Shown here: piece by piece, positions 21,077 to 33,120 of the stretch
Position numbering within the stretch: position 1 is the first letter of the stretch
Layout: each line of letters starts with the position of its first letter
NCBI GenBank assembly: GCA_900491605.1
Contig: UESW01001799.1
Location: forward strand, 114,504-178,503
DNA: 64,000 nt
Reading direction: 5' to 3'
From: Calamus simplicifolius
Taxonomy: Eukaryota; Streptophyta; Magnoliopsida; Arecales; Arecaceae
The notes under the pieces: generated by a model
Told to the model about the DNA's origin: nothing
The model's input: only the letters and a program-made list of their open reading frames with translations
Databases searched by the model: none
Position numbers and translations under genes: made by a program

Positions 21077-22560
21077 TTATTCCAAAGGATCACAAACTCC
21101 TAATTCTCCTCTAAGATAACAAAATCTCTCTTCACTTAAGGGTTTTGTTAAATATCTGCTAAGTTGTTCTTCAGTATTCACATAATCAAGACAAATTTCA
21201 TTATTGGCTACATGTTCTCTTATAAAGTGATATCTTATTTCTATGTGCTTTGTTCTTGAATGTTGAATTGGATTTTTAGTTAGATTTATTGCACTTGTAT
21301 TATCACATCTTATGGGTGTCTTATCAAGTGTGATACCATAGTCTTCAAGTTGTCTTAATCCATAGGATTTGAGCACAGCAACTTCCAGCTGCAACATATT
21401 CAGCTTCAGTAGTTGATAATGCAACTGAATTTTGCTTTTTGCTAAACCATGAGATTAAGTTACTTCCTAAAAATTGGCATGCACCACTTGTGCTTTTTCT
21501 ATCTAATTTGCATCCAGCATAATCAGAATCAGAATATGCAATTAGATTTAATGTTGAGTCTCTAGAATACCATAAACCTACATTTTTTGTTCCACTTAAG
21601 TATCTTAGTATTCTTTTAACAGCTATTAAATGTGATTCTTTAGGTTCTGATTGAAATCTAGCACATAAACATACAGAAAACATAATATCTGGTCTACTTG
21701 CAGTTAAATAAAGAAGGGATCCGATAATACCTCGATAATACTTTTGATCAACCTTTTTACCTTCTTCATCTTTGTCCAGCTTGCATGAAGGACTCATTGG
21801 TGTTCCGAGGGGTTTAATTGATTCCATACCAAACTTCTTTAGAATTCTCTTGTGTACTTTGTTTGGTTGATAAAGATTCCCTCTTTGCTTTGTTTGATTT
21901 GGAGTCCAAGGAAGAAGTTGAGTTCTCCCATCATGCTCATCTCGAATTCTCCCTGCATCAACTTTGCAAATTCTTGACAAAGAGAATCGTTAGTAGCACC
22001 AAAAATAATGTCATCAACGTATATTTGTACTACAAGTAAATCTTTACTTTTTCTTTTCAAAAATAATGTTTTATCAACATTTCCTCTTGTGAAATCATTT
22101 TCAATTAAAATTTACTTAACCTATCATACCAAGCTCTAGGTGCTTGTTTCAAACCATATAAAGCTTTGTGCAATTTAAAAACGTGATTTGAAAATTCGTG
22201 ATCTTCAAAACCTGGTGGTTGTTCTACATAAACTTCTTCATTTATAAATCCATTTAAAAATGCGCTTTTAACATCCATTTGAAATAAGTTAAAATTCATA
22301 TGACATGCAAATGCAAGTAAAAGTCTAATGGCTTCTAATCTAGCTACTGGTGCAAAGGTTTCATCAAAATCAATACCTTCTTCTTGATTATATCCTTTTG
22401 CAACTAATCTAGCTTTGTTTCTAATTACTATGCCATTTTCATCTAGTTTATTTCTAAAAACCCATTTTGATCCTATTACTGAATGATTTTTAGGTCTTTC
22501 AACTAATGTCCATACATTATTTCTAGTAAATTGATTTAATTCTTCTTGCATTGCTAACAT
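21077..22560 (-). pseudogene. copia element 2 reverse transcriptase and RNase H
   Basis: RT: open 22105-22560 (WVFRNKLDENGIVIRNKARL, FQMDVKSAFLNG) and 21839-22060 (YVDDIIFGATNDSLCQEFAK). RNase H: 21345-21980 and 21077-21424 (YSDSDYAG, STTEAEYVAAGSC, CDNTSAINLTKN, ending GELGVCDPLE and a stop at 21077). Frame breaks near 22090, 21840 and 21350. The last contains a two- to three-base loss relative to element 1 within ILWIKRQLEDYG. Confidence 0.87.
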
Positions 22561-23019
22561 CCAATTATTATCTTTTCAGCTTCTTCAATAGTTTTAGGTT
22601 CAATTTGAGAGACAAATGCAAGATGATTACTAATATTTCTCATAAATGATCTAGTTCTTATTCCTTGAGATGGATCACCTATAATCAATTCCTTGGGATG
22701 ACTATAGCATATCTCCATCTCTTGGAAGATCTATATCATTATGATCAATATTAACATCATCGTCCTTATGTGAATCATCATCTTTAGCTTCTTGTTCATG
22801 ATCTGAAGATACTTCAATATTAAGTTTTTCAAGATCTTTTTCAATTATGTTTGTATCTTCCTCATCATCAATCTTTTCAGAATTAGATGCTAAAGATTCA
22901 TCGAAAACTACATGAATGGATTCTTCAACTACTAAGGTTTTCTTGTTAAATACTCTATAAGCTTTACTAGTTGTTGAATACCTAAAAAATTCCTTCATCA
23001 GATTTAGCATCAAATTTTC

Positions 23020-23640
23020 CTAAATTATTTTTACCATTATTATGAATAAAACATTTACATCCAAATGCATGAAAGTATTTTATATTGGGTTTTCTTTCAT
23101 TCCATAATTCATAAGGTGTTTTCTTTAAGATTGGTCTTATTAAGGGCTCGATTTAAGATGTAACATGCTGTGTTAATAGCTTCCGCCCAAAAGTACTTTG
23201 GTAGGTTACTTTCGCATAGCATGGTACGGGCCATGTCTTCTAGAGTCCTATTTTTCTTTCAACTACACCATTTTGTTGTGGAGTCCTAGGGGCTGAAAAT
23301 TATGATTAATCCATTTTCAGCAAAAACTTTCAAATAAGTGATTTTCAAATTCAGTTCCATGATCACTTCTTAGAGACACTATGGTAGTGTTTTTCTCATT
23401 TGTGACTTTCTTGAAGAATTTCAGAAATATCGAGAAAGTCTCATCTTTGTGAGCTAAAAACATTACCCAAGTATATCTAGAATAATCATCTACAATCACT
23501 AGACCATATTTCTTTCCTCCTAGACTTGTGGTTCTAGTTGGTCCGAAAAGATCCATGTGAAGTAGCTCTAATGCCCTAGAAGTTGAAACAACATTTTTAG
23601 ATTTGAAAGAACTTCTAGTTTGTTTTCCAAATTGACATGC
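23020..23640 (-). pseudogene. copia element 2 integrase
   Basis: MDLFGPTRTTSLGGKKYGL and VDDYSRYTWVMF (first D), SDHGTEFENHLFESFC (second D). After a break near 23310 there is a region equivalent to the ERKNRTLEDMAR part of element 1. Single-base losses near 23140, 23255 and 23300 interrupt the C-terminal half. Confidence 0.82.
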
Positions 23641-23659
23641 ATCACATATTTTGTTATTT

Positions 23660-24196
23660 TCAAAATCTAAGTTTAGGTAAACCTTTAACTAAATCCATTT
23701 TAATTAGTTTTGAAATAAGGTGTGTGCTTGCGTGACCTAATCTACGATGCCATAACCATCCAATATCATTTATGTTAGCATTGTCAGCAATTAGGCAATG
23801 ACTACTTTCAGATAATTTGTCTAAGTCAACTAAGTACACATTGCCATGTCTATAACCAGTAAAAACAATGCTATCATTAATGGAATCAGATACTATGCAA
23901 ATAGAAGATTTAAATGAAACATTAAAGTTCTTATCACATAGTTGGCTTATACTAATTAAATTGTGCTTTAAACCATCAACATAAAGTACATTATCAATAA
24001 ATATAGATGGAGTTATGCGAACTTTACCAAGGCCCATAATTTGACCTTTACCGTTATCGCCAAACGTCACAACTCCACCTTTCTTTTCTTCTAGGGTGAT
24101 GAATTCATCTTTGTCACCCGTCATATGTCTTGAGCAGCCACTATCAAGGTACCACTTTTTCTTTGATCTTTTGGCTACAAGACATTCCTGCAACAT
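23660..24196 (-). pseudogene. copia element 2 protease and GAG-pre-integrase segment
   Basis: 178 open residues: WYLDSGCSRHMTGDKDEF (DSG active site), FGDNGKGQIMGLGKVRITPS, HNLISISQLCDKNFNVSF, then WLWHRRLGHASTHLISKLIK. The GAG-pre-integrase histidines are present. Confidence 0.85.
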
Positions 24197-24654
24197 AATT
24201 TAAACTTTATGTTTAGGTACCCAAGCTTTCTTGGGTCCTTCATGGTTAGTAGCAACAAAAATTGTTCCTTTCGGAACCCATATTTTCTTTGCTTTAACAT
24301 TTAACTTGTTGTTATTATTTAATGTTTTGCATTCAAAGATTTATGACCTTTTTCATTGCATTTAAAACAAGTTATATTACTTTGATTGGCTTTTACAAAA
24401 ATATTCTTTAAAGATTTTTGTTTCCTATACGTATTATAACCTAGGCCAGCTTTATCGAAAACAGCTTTTTGATTATCTAAAATCATGTTTAGTTTAGTTG
24501 AACTTAAGGTGAATTTCTCAACAATGTCTTTATATTTTATAACTTCTTTCTTTAATGAATCATTGTCTTTAACTTGCTGTTCTTTTCTAAAGCTAAGGTT
24601 TCTAATTGATCTTTTAAATCTTTTGTTGAGTTTTAGTTTCAGATTTCAACAAAT

Positions 24655-25956
24655 CTATTTTTGATTGAAATTATCTCTTTCTTTGCTAAGTTCTTCTTTT
24701 TCATTAGTTAAGTTCTTAACTTCTAAAGCTAATTCATTTTTACTTTTAGCTAAGCTAATATTGTCATTTTTCAAAAACTTATACTTCTTTTTCAAAGATT
24801 TAAAATCAATCATAAGTTCATTGAAAGCCTCAAACATTTCATCAAAGTGAATTCATCATTTGAGTTTTCAGAACTTACCTCATTGTCGTTGTCGTCGTTG
24901 TTGGCCATGAAGCAGATATTGGCAACTTCCTTTTGTTCTTCTTCTTCCGACGAGGAAGATTCATCAGACCATGTTGCCATGTATGCTTTCTTCTTTTTCT
25001 TGTAGGCCTTTTTCAGCAAAGGACAATCATATCTAAAGTGCCCTGGCTTTTTACACTCATAACATACTAAGGGCTCTTTCTCTTTTTCTTTCTCCTTGTC
25101 CTTTTTCTTATCTTTTCTCCATCAATTCTTGCTCCAAATTTCTTTTTATGGAAGGGCCTTTTTCTCATAAACTTTCTGAATTTTTTGGCCAAGAGAGCAG
25201 TTTCATCATCATCTTCATCATTACTTTCACTGCTGCTCTCTTCCATTTCTGCAGTTTTGAGGGCAAGTGTTTTCTTTCTTTTTGTTTCCTCCTCAACATG
25301 CTGCTTCATTGTCAGCTCGTGGGTCATTAGGGATCCTAGAAGCTCCTCTAAAGGTAATGCATTGAGGTCCTTTGCTTCTTGGATAGCAGTGACTTTCGCT
25401 TCCCACGATCTTGGTAGTGACCTAAGAATTTTGCGCACAAGGTCAGCATTAGAATAAATTCTACCAAGACTCTTTAAACCATTCACAATATCAGTGAATC
25501 TAGTGAACATGCATGTGATGGTTTCAGTTTGTTCCATGTAAACAATTCATATTTATGAACCAAAATGTTTATTTTTGATTCCTTAACTTGGTTTGTTCCT
25601 TCATGTGTTATTTCCAACCTATCCCAAATTTCTTTTGCGGAATTACATGTTGAGATTCGGTTGAATTCATTAGAGTCTAAGGAACAATATAAAATGTTAA
25701 TGGCTTTAGCATTTAATTGAGCCATTCTTCTATCATTATCATTCCAATCCCTTTCGGGCTTAGGAACAATAGTGCCATCTACTAAGTGTGTGGGTGTACT
25801 AGGTCCATTTATTATAACTCCCCACAATTCATAGTCAGAAGCTTGAATGAATATTCTCATTCTAGCTTTCCAATATGAATAGTTGGTTCCATTAAATAAA
25901 GGAGGTCTATTCGTAGAATGACCTTCAGCAAAACATGAACCACTTTGTGTTGCCAT
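24655..25956 (-). pseudogene. copia element 2 gag with CCHC zinc knuckle
   Basis: ATG at 25956 (MATQSGSCFAEGHSTNRPPL). Open parts: 25483-25956 (157 residues) and 25067-25537 (156 residues), a zinc knuckle CYECKKPGHFRYDC at about 25025-25070, then the acidic tail (24810-25019) and a coiled-coil-like part at 24655-24837 (LMIDFKSLKKKYKFLKNDN). The frame changes between these parts. Confidence 0.85.
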
Positions 25957-26004
25957 AAGGATCTTTAGCCCTTGATCGTGAGATCAAATTCTAAATGAGC
26001 ACTT

Positions 26005-26016
26005 GCTCTGATACCA
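26005..26016 (-). promoter_or_regulatory. primer-binding site, copia element 2
   Basis: The minus strand reads TGGTATCAGAGC (initiator tRNA-Met type), two bases after the LTR end. Confidence 0.9.
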
Positions 26017-26241
26017 ATTGTTGGCCCAGATGGCAACCCAAGAGGGGGGGGGTGAATTGGGTTCTTAAAAATTTAAGTCTTTTTAACTTTAGTTGATTAG
26101 TTAGCAAAATGTGCAAGTGAGAGGCTAACTTTAATCAATACACAAGCAAATAATAAAGAGAGATAGAGAGAGAGAAAATATAGCACGGCAAACACAAGAT
26201 AATTTTATAGTGGTTCGGTGCAACCAACACCTACGTCCACT

Positions 26242-26258
26242 CCCAAGATTCACTTGGG
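26242..26258. repeat. conserved hairpin in R/U5 (element 2 LTR)
   Basis: CCCAAG-ATTCA-CTTGGG, identical to 18684-18700 in the central LTR. Confidence 0.6.
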
Positions 26259-26880
26259 TCCACACTATAATCTCCTCGATTACAGCCGAGTTGTTTTACA
26301 AGCTCACAACTCAAACTTGTTGTTTTCCGGGCGCACAACGAACCCAGCTGGTTTTCAAGGGCTCACCAGCACAAAAACCCTAACCCAAGCTTAACCAAGC
26401 TTAAACCGAGGTAAAACTACCTCCTCTAGTTCAATCCCCCAGATTGAACTAGGCACAAACAAAAATAAGTATTGTTTTTGAGATACAAAGCTCCTCAATG
26501 AGCAAATATACAAATTAAGAATAGCAAGGTTTAGAAAAGCCTGATTTGTAGATAGGTTGGCTTTTGAGCTTTTCTTCTTTTCTTCTTTTCTTCTTCTCCT
26601 TGCTGGATTGAATCAAGCCTCAGCTTTAATCCTCGCAGTTGTTGCAGTTGAGAAGATTAGGAATGGAAGAAACGGAGCTTTTTCCTCAATTTGGGAAATC
26701 CACTGATTTTTATTTAAGACGCCTTGGATTCTTTGAGCTTTTTGAAGTGGAGTGGAGTTGAGCTAGAAGATTTTCCTCTCAAGATTCAAGCTCTCGGATT
26801 TTTGAAATGGGATTTGTCTATCTCAGATTTTCTCTCTTTTTCTTTCTATTTTCCCGTCTTTTCTTTGAACAATAGACTTC

Positions 26881-26890
26881 CCTTTTTATA
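26881..26890 (-). promoter_or_regulatory. TATA box of the element 2 LTR
   Basis: The minus strand reads TATAAAAAGG, about 140 bases downstream of the palindrome array, in the same relative place as in the central LTR. Confidence 0.7.
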
Positions 26891-27029
26891 GATTTCTTTT
26901 ACACCATTTTTAGAAGAAAACTATCCGTTGAAGTGTACCTTGTATCAAAATATATCCGTTAGAAATAAGCTAAAATAGAAATATTACCGTTAGAGCTGAT
27001 CTGGCAACTTGATTTTTCATTCCAGGTGG

Positions 27030-27310
27030 GTTGGAGTCGACTCTAACTTTTCTGAAGTCGGCTCTAGCTCGAGACATTTCAGAACGGTATTTTTGGAGTC
27101 GTCTCTGGCTTTTCTGGGGTCGACAAGTAACTTTTCTGGAGTCGACTCTAACTTACCCGGAGTCGACTCTAGGTCGGGGCCAGAAAAATTGACTTTCTGC
27201 TTCTTCTGTGAGAGTCGACTCTAACAGTCTCAGAGTCGACTCTAGTGTCCGTGCCAGTTCCGGAGTCGGCTCTGTGATTCTCGGAGTCGACTCTAATGTC
27301 TGCAATTCTT
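27030..27310. repeat. GAGTCGACTC palindrome array in U3 of the element 2 LTR
   Basis: About ten copies of GAGTCGACTC or close variants in 270 bases, many followed by TAA or TAG (gagtcgactctaac). Five are perfect 10-base palindromes. Confidence 0.87.
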
Positions 27311-27472
27311 ACCTAGACATTAGATTCGATCCAGAACACTATGTAACTCCTGATTTTGATCATTCAATAGTCTTATAATCTGAAATACTAAATCAAAATC
27401 ATCAGAGCCTTCAAAAGTTATACTCAAATAGTTTTGTTAATCATCAAAATTATCAATTGGGTCAACACTATC

Positions 27473-29177
27473 CCAACTACTTGCTTGAGGAGGATCGAGA
27501 GATGCTTTAGAGATTTCTTATGAGCATCTATGCAAGATGGGCACGGTATTCATCTCTTATCTTGGGACATTATATGTATGCCAATTTAAAAAGGAGGTCT
27601 CGGGATTCCATCCCTGAAGGTAAGGCGTCAAGCTTTATTGGCCAGACATGCTTCTCGTTTTCTCCTGGAGCCGCAATGTCTTTGGAGCTCCGTTATGCGG
27701 GCGAGATATGGTGATTGGAAGGCTGGGGAGTATAAAATGCCGCCCCGGGGTGCTCTTCCTTTTGGAAGGAGGTCTGCCAGTTTAGAGACTCCATCATGAA
27801 GAATACCTCTTGGATGATTGGTGATGGTCATTCTATTGACGCTATTCATGATTCTTGGATTTCTGAGCTCTCTCTATATATCCTGATGGCCCTCATTTTT
27901 TAGTACTGATGTTTCCACCGATTTGAGGGTTAAGGATTTAATCTCATTTGATCCCCCCTCCTGGCATACTCCTTTGGTGACTAGTCTGTTTGGAAGGGAA
28001 CTCTCGCAGCGGATTTTATCCATTCCTCTTATCTCTGGTCCCTCAGCTGATGTTAGGCTATGGCAGCGATCCTCCCTCTCTAAGGCCCCTTTCAGGGACT
28101 GGATGAAGATCTTCACGCCTCCGCCCGAGGTAATGAAGGATGCTGCTTGGATATGGTCGCTCCCCACTCTTCCTAGGGTTCAGCTCTTTCTATGAAAGCT
28201 TCTTTGGGACTACCTTCCGACATGTACCCTGCTCTCTCGTAGGGGTGTGTCTATCCAGCCAACTTGCCCCCTGTGTGATTTGGAGGATGAGTCGACAGAC
28301 CATGCGATCTTCAAATGTCCTAGAGCTAGTCAGATATGGCACTTGATGGGCTATGATTATAGAGTGGATGCTTTTGGTTCCCCTCGTCCTCTCTTTTTCA
28401 GGATCTTCGAATGGCTTCTCAGCATACTCGGGGTCTTTGGGCAGCCACGGCCTACTAGATTTGGTTATCTAGGAACCAGATCATATTTTCTGAGGACTTT
28501 ATATCTCCTCAGCGGCTGGTGAGGAAGATCAGATCCTTATCCGCTGATTGTGCCCGTGCTACTCTATCGGTTGGTTATGACATCTCTGGCCTCTTGGGTT
28601 CCCCTGCTGTTTCGACAGCGAACCGTCGTACGGTTTTCATTTCCTGGGAGACCCCTCCTCCAGGGTTTGTCAAAATCAACTTTGATGGGAGTGTCCGTGG
28701 TAGATTGGCTGGTTCGGCCTTCATTATCCGTGGGCCTCAGGGTGATATGCTGGCAGCTGGAGGATTTGGCTCCCTGGATTCTTCTGTCCCTATGTCCGAG
28801 CTTTATGCTGCTTGGATAGGTATTTCTTATGCTTCTCAGACTCTTCGAGTCCAGAGACTAGTGATTGAAGGCAATTCCATGATAGTTATTCAGTGGTTGC
28901 GGAAGGAGAGTATTCCCGAAGCATCCTCTAATATGATTCTTAGGGATATATGGTCTATGCTTTAGGAAGTAGATACTGTCCAGATTCGTCATGTTTTTTG
29001 TGAAGCCAATTCGGCGGTGGACTGGGCGGCGGCTGCTGTGGCTCAGCATGTGGACTATAGGATATGGAGTAGAGATGACCCCTGCCCTCCTGTTTTGTCG
29101 TAAATTTTATATTCTGATGTATCTGGGTTGACTCACACCAGACTTGTGTGATCGCCCGTCTGTACCAAAAAAAAAAA
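27473..29177 (+). pseudogene. LINE (plant L1-like) ORF2 C-terminal part, with zf-RVT and RNase H domains, poly(A) tail
   Basis: The remnant starts in the end of the RT region (ALLARHASRFLLEPQCLWSS in one frame near 27640). Then the zf-RVT motif PTCPLCDLEDESTDHAIFKC (28258-28320) and RASQIWHLMGY. An RNase H domain follows at 28519-28965: VKINFDGSVRGR, MSELYAAWIGISYA, VIEGNSMIVIQWL. The tail ends with TGTACC and A11 at 29167-29177. Stops and frame changes are frequent before 28240. The 5' part is absent. The remnant directly abuts the LTR at 27467. Confidence 0.85.
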
Positions 29178-29616
29178 GCGCTCCTGACTTACAATTCCTC
29201 CTTCACATTTCACAACATAAGTTATTGTTGCAGAACTACACATGCGATTAATTGAATCGAATCACATCTAAAAAATTGAGTAACTGATCGGTGCATGCAG
29301 TAAATGTGTTATAATTATAAAATTTATTCTAATATATGGATGGATATCACTTTTTATTTTTAAAAAAATCTTTTCAGCTAAGCAATAAGAAATATGCTTA
29401 TGAGTAATCAAATGCTGATTATTTTGTTTATCAAGAGTATTCAGTTTGTGATGTCCTACTTTTACATGGCGATAAGAAGCAATAAAGTTTTATTAATTGA
29501 TCATAACCAGCAAACTTTTAATATATTATAATATATATTCATTAATAAAAAATAAATTTTTAAGTAATTATATTAAAAATTAATTTGATAAACCATTTTT
29601 TCTTCTCATTTGGTAA
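29178..29616. other. AT-rich intergenic DNA, nothing recognised
   Basis: No coding, RNA or transposon signal seen apart from short AT runs. Confidence 0.4.
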
Positions 29617-29849
29617 AGGGGTCTTTTTGGGATTTCTAAAAAATTCTTCATCTATTCCTATTAGAATACATGCTTATTCCCATGTCATCCAAATACCATT
29701 TGGAATAACAATGCATTAATTACATTGAAATAACGTGGAATACCATATTTTAAACCAAATAGAAATCTAAAATAATAAAAAGAATAAGTTATTCATGTGG
29801 AATTCGTATTCCTATTCCTGAATAACTTTTTGGCATCCAAACACAACCA
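29617..29849. mobile_element. Tourist-like MITE
   Basis: About 233 bases flanked by TAA (29614-29616 and 29850-29852). The left end AGGGGTCTTTTTGGGATT and the right end (minus) TGGTTGTGTTTGGATGCC are imperfect inverted repeats. The interior is rich in GGAATAC/ATTCC motifs. TAA duplication and TIR type fit PIF/Harbinger MITEs. Confidence 0.5.
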
Positions 29850-30726
29850 TAATTTTCATGTTAGGGCCTTCCCCTCACTATAATTTCATTCGTCGATCCT
29901 TTTGGCTCATTCTTTTAAAACCCTTCAACTTGTATGCAAACCTTACCTCAAACATCATATATGGTCTATGATGCAAATTACAGAATAGTTTCTATATAGT
30001 TTCTTTTATTTTGTCTTTTCTAGGAGCTAGGTGCTACTAATGCTCATTTCTTACTCTATACCCCTAGTTCAAGGTCTGATTCAATAATCAACATTCTCTA
30101 TTGTGCACCAAAATAGAAAAAAAAAATATCTGAAAGAGAAGAATCAAGGCCAGTAACAAAATGTCATTATATTGTGGCATAGCATTAGTCCATTTTTTGA
30201 ATTGATAGAATCAAGCTGACAAAATGATCAAACCAACTTGAAGGAAATAATAATAGAATCACGGTGAACTCTTTCCTACCTTCCAATCAGAACAATTGAA
30301 GATCTAAGCCTTGAAAGTAACCCGGCAAAAGAAGAACAAGGAATTAGATCTAGGGACAAAGAATTTCATTATGGTTTGAGATTAGATATACCTCATTCCC
30401 GGCATTGATCCTAACTCTAGCGAGATCCAGCAGGCTACAACAAGGATCCGTCCAACCTACTAACAAGGAAATAGAAAGAGACGAGGTTGATGAACAAAAT
30501 CCACTAAAGCGCACAACATTTTAATAAATGAAAAGAAAAAGAGAAACCCCAATTCATTAAAACATAAACCCTAAGAGAGTTTGAAGATGACGGCGAGATT
30601 AGTAACAGAGGTCGGTGGTAGTAGAGAGGATCAGGATGAAGCTCTTTGATGGCGAGGAGTTGAGGTCTTTTGAAGATGGGATGGAGGAAGTCGGCGGCAG
30701 CATCGATGGCGACAAGAAGGAAGAGG
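29850..30726. other. unassigned DNA left of the gypsy insertion
   Basis: No intact gene. 30540-30726 is GC-richer. On the minus strand it has short open runs (around CCGCCGACTTCCTCCATC) that continue across the gypsy insertion at 36777-36850. This may be part of the CACTA-type element that ends at 36992. Confidence 0.35.
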
Positions 30727-31932
30727 TGATGCGGGATGTACCATGCAAAAGATTAACGTAGGCAATGATTCATATTTTAAGGTGCTTTACTTTTCAAAAT
30801 GAGTAAGAATAAACTAAGGATGATTATGTGAAGAGTAAAGTAACTACCTGTAGAACATGATTCACTAAGTAATAAAGAAAACAGGATCCTAGAATTGAGA
30901 AACCACTAATTAGAAATGCTTTTTCTTCAACAAAACAGAATTTATGAGAAGGGATGGTCGGATTATCAGGTAATGATGATCTTCATCCTAAAAGATTGGA
31001 TTACACAACTCTCGGAATGAGTGCCTGAAAGATGAAGCTATGCTACCATAGATGTTTTAGCTTTCCTTCAGATGGTTATGAAGACAAGGAGGACTTCATC
31101 TAAGGATCGTAGCACTTTGGCGTCTTGGGGCTGGGATATTTGGAGCAGATGTTGGAATGGGTATTTGTTGGGCCTCTCACCCTCTCCCTCACGGAGTATC
31201 AATGCTCAAGAGTACAGAAAAATAGAAGAAAAAGACTCCTTTTCGTTAATCATCAATTGTTCTTTACTAGAGAAAGGGATGGGTTTTTATAATAAACCCT
31301 AACCCTTGAATTACATGAAAAAAAGAATTAAGGGTGCCATATTATTTTCAAATAAGGAGATAGACGACATCTTGAACAAAGAAAAGAGATCAGGAGATAG
31401 CTTTTCCAAATAAGAAGATAGACGACATCTTGAAACAAGAGAAAAAGATTAGAGCATAGCTTTTCCAAATAAGAAGATAGACGATATCTTGAAACTAGGG
31501 GAAGAGATCGGGGATGGCATCATATCCTGCTTTCCATAAGGAGTGGGCGATAAGTCACCTTTCATAGGGGGCTTATTTGCTTCCTTTTATACTGAGATGA
31601 CTCCATGAAAATCTTGGGATGCTCTAATTTAGTAGTAGATGGCGCCTACTTTGATTGGGATTCTATGTGGGGGCTTATTTGCTTCCTTTTATGGTCTTGT
31701 ATCCTCAACTTCTTACACTTTGACTCAATAAATCTTGACTTGACTCAAATAAAATTATTGGATTCATACTGACAAAACTTGATTACAGGATCTAAAGTCA
31801 AACCAACATAAAGTAAGAAATTCATAATGACTATGAACTCAAATGAATTAACATGAATCAAAAGTCTAATTACATCAATTAAAAATCCAAAATAAGCTCA
31901 GTAACCTCTGTCTGATCCTGGTGCCTGCACTA
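30727..31932 (-). mobile_element. 3' LTR of Ty3/gypsy element
   Basis: Direct repeat of 35549-36776, same orientation, about 1.2 kb. It starts TAGTGCAGGC (minus; decayed from TGGTGCGGAC) at 31932 and ends CCGCATCA at 30727. The left flank AGAGG nearly matches AGAGA at the far side (36777-36781). Many substitutions and small indels separate the two LTRs, so the insertion is old. Confidence 0.88.
31350..31515. repeat. tandem repeat in the gypsy LTR (left copy)
   Basis: Three imperfect units of about 57 bases, each with CAAATAAGRAGATAGACGAC and ATCTTGAAAC, separated by GATAGCTTTTC. The matching array in the other LTR is at 36172-36340. Confidence 0.7.
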
Positions 31933-32081
31933 ATTCTTTCAGGATGGAAGAAACTCGACCCTATCGAGTAAGGGTCAATCTGGATCTAGTACTGCTCTAA
32001 TAGGTCTGGATCGAGGCGTTGCAAATCCTCTCGAGTGATCCATGAATCCTTAGATTTTGGTCGTCCTTGCCAACGAACTAA

Positions 32082-33120
32082 TTAACATTGGTAGCCTTTA
32101 TTCTGGATAGTAATAGCTTGATCATCCAGGATACGCTTAATCCTTTCTATGCTCCTAGGTAAATTTATTGGTGGACACTCAGGTATAGGTTCGCTCTCAA
32201 GAATAGGATCGGGTCCAAACGGTTCACTAGGTATCATTACTGGTTCCTTATACTCAACTAGGTCTAAAATATTGAATGTTGAGCTAATGCCAAATTTGGG
32301 TGGTAACTCGAGCACATAGGCATTAGGTTCAACTTTTTTTATTACTTTAAAAGGTCTAGCTCCATGGGCATGTAACTTTTTCATGGTTCCCGAAGAAAAT
32401 CGTTCAGGTCTAAGCATCACATAATCTTTCTCAGCAAATTCTTTAACTCTCTTTCGAAAATTAGCCATGTTTTTATAAGTATCATTGCTCAAATTAATCT
32501 TATTGATAATTTTCTTATGCAAATCTCTAACATGTTGTGCAAATGATTCAGCTGACTTAGAGACTCGTGTATGTATGGGCAAAGGGATTAGGTCTATGGG
32601 TCTATTAGGCTTATAATCATGGATAATCTCAAATGGACTCTTACCTGTGGTCCTATTAACTGAACTGTTGTAGGCAAATTCAGCTCTAGATAACAAAAGA
32701 TTCTAATTTTTAGTATTTTCACCTACAAAACATCTCAACAAGTTTTAAGGATTCCGTTCACTACTTCAGTCTGGCCATCGGTTTGAGGGTGGTAGGACAT
32801 AGAAAATTTGAGCTTAGTTCCTAACATGTGCTAGAGGATTTTCAAAAGTAATTCATGAATCAACATCCCTATCATATACAATAATTTTTGGTAGGCCATG
32901 TAATCTAACCACTTTATCTAAGAAAAGTTTGGCCACCTTGGAGGCATCAAAGGCTTTGGAACAGGGTATAAAATGAGCCATCTTGAAGAATCTATCGACC
33001 ACAACATAGATTGAATCATGTCTCCTTTGGGTCTTAGGCAATCTTAACACAAAATCCATACTAAGGTCTTGCCAAGGACAATCAGGCATAGGTAACAGGG
33101 TATAAAAGCCAATGTTTTCC
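32082..33120 (-). pseudogene. gypsy integrase
   Basis: Core: PDCPWQDLSMDFVLRLPKTQ, IYVVVDRFFKMAHFIPC (first D) and KIIVYDRD (second D region) at 32853-33089. C-terminal part at 32082-32696: LSRAEFAYNSSVNRTTGKSP, FEIIHDYKP, and a basic tail with LHAHGARPFKVIKKVEPNAY. The segment 32700-32850, which should hold the catalytic Glu, is out of frame. The HHCC zinc-binding region lies near 33130-33480 (FKDNKLCIPKTSL-like, broken). Confidence 0.82.

Larger units (their letters stand above)
20037..26018 (-). mobile_element. Ty1/copia SIRE-type element 2, internal region
   Basis: Internal region between the 5' LTR (26019-27467) and the central LTR: PBS, gag, protease, integrase, RT, RNase H, then a spacer with a palindrome array and a third ORF. 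About 6 kb. Layout and sequence match the SIRE/Maximus lineage, which often carries an extra ORF after pol. Gag, pol and ORF3 all have frame breaks. Confidence 0.82.
26019..27467 (-). mobile_element. 5' LTR of copia element 2
   Basis: It starts TGTTGACCCAATTGATAATT at 27467 and ends CCAACA at 26019 (TG...CA), 1449 bases. Order on the minus strand: U3 with palindrome array, TATA box, T/C-rich leader, repeats around CTCACAAC, the hairpin, (CTCTCTATCTCTC)-type run, AACCCAATTCACCCC. Confidence 0.88.

Noticed and set aside
11909..27310. GAGTCGACTC arrays as a CRISPR array
   Set aside because: Repeats are only 10 bases, degenerate and palindromic, spacers vary in length, the host is a plant, and the arrays lie inside LTRs.
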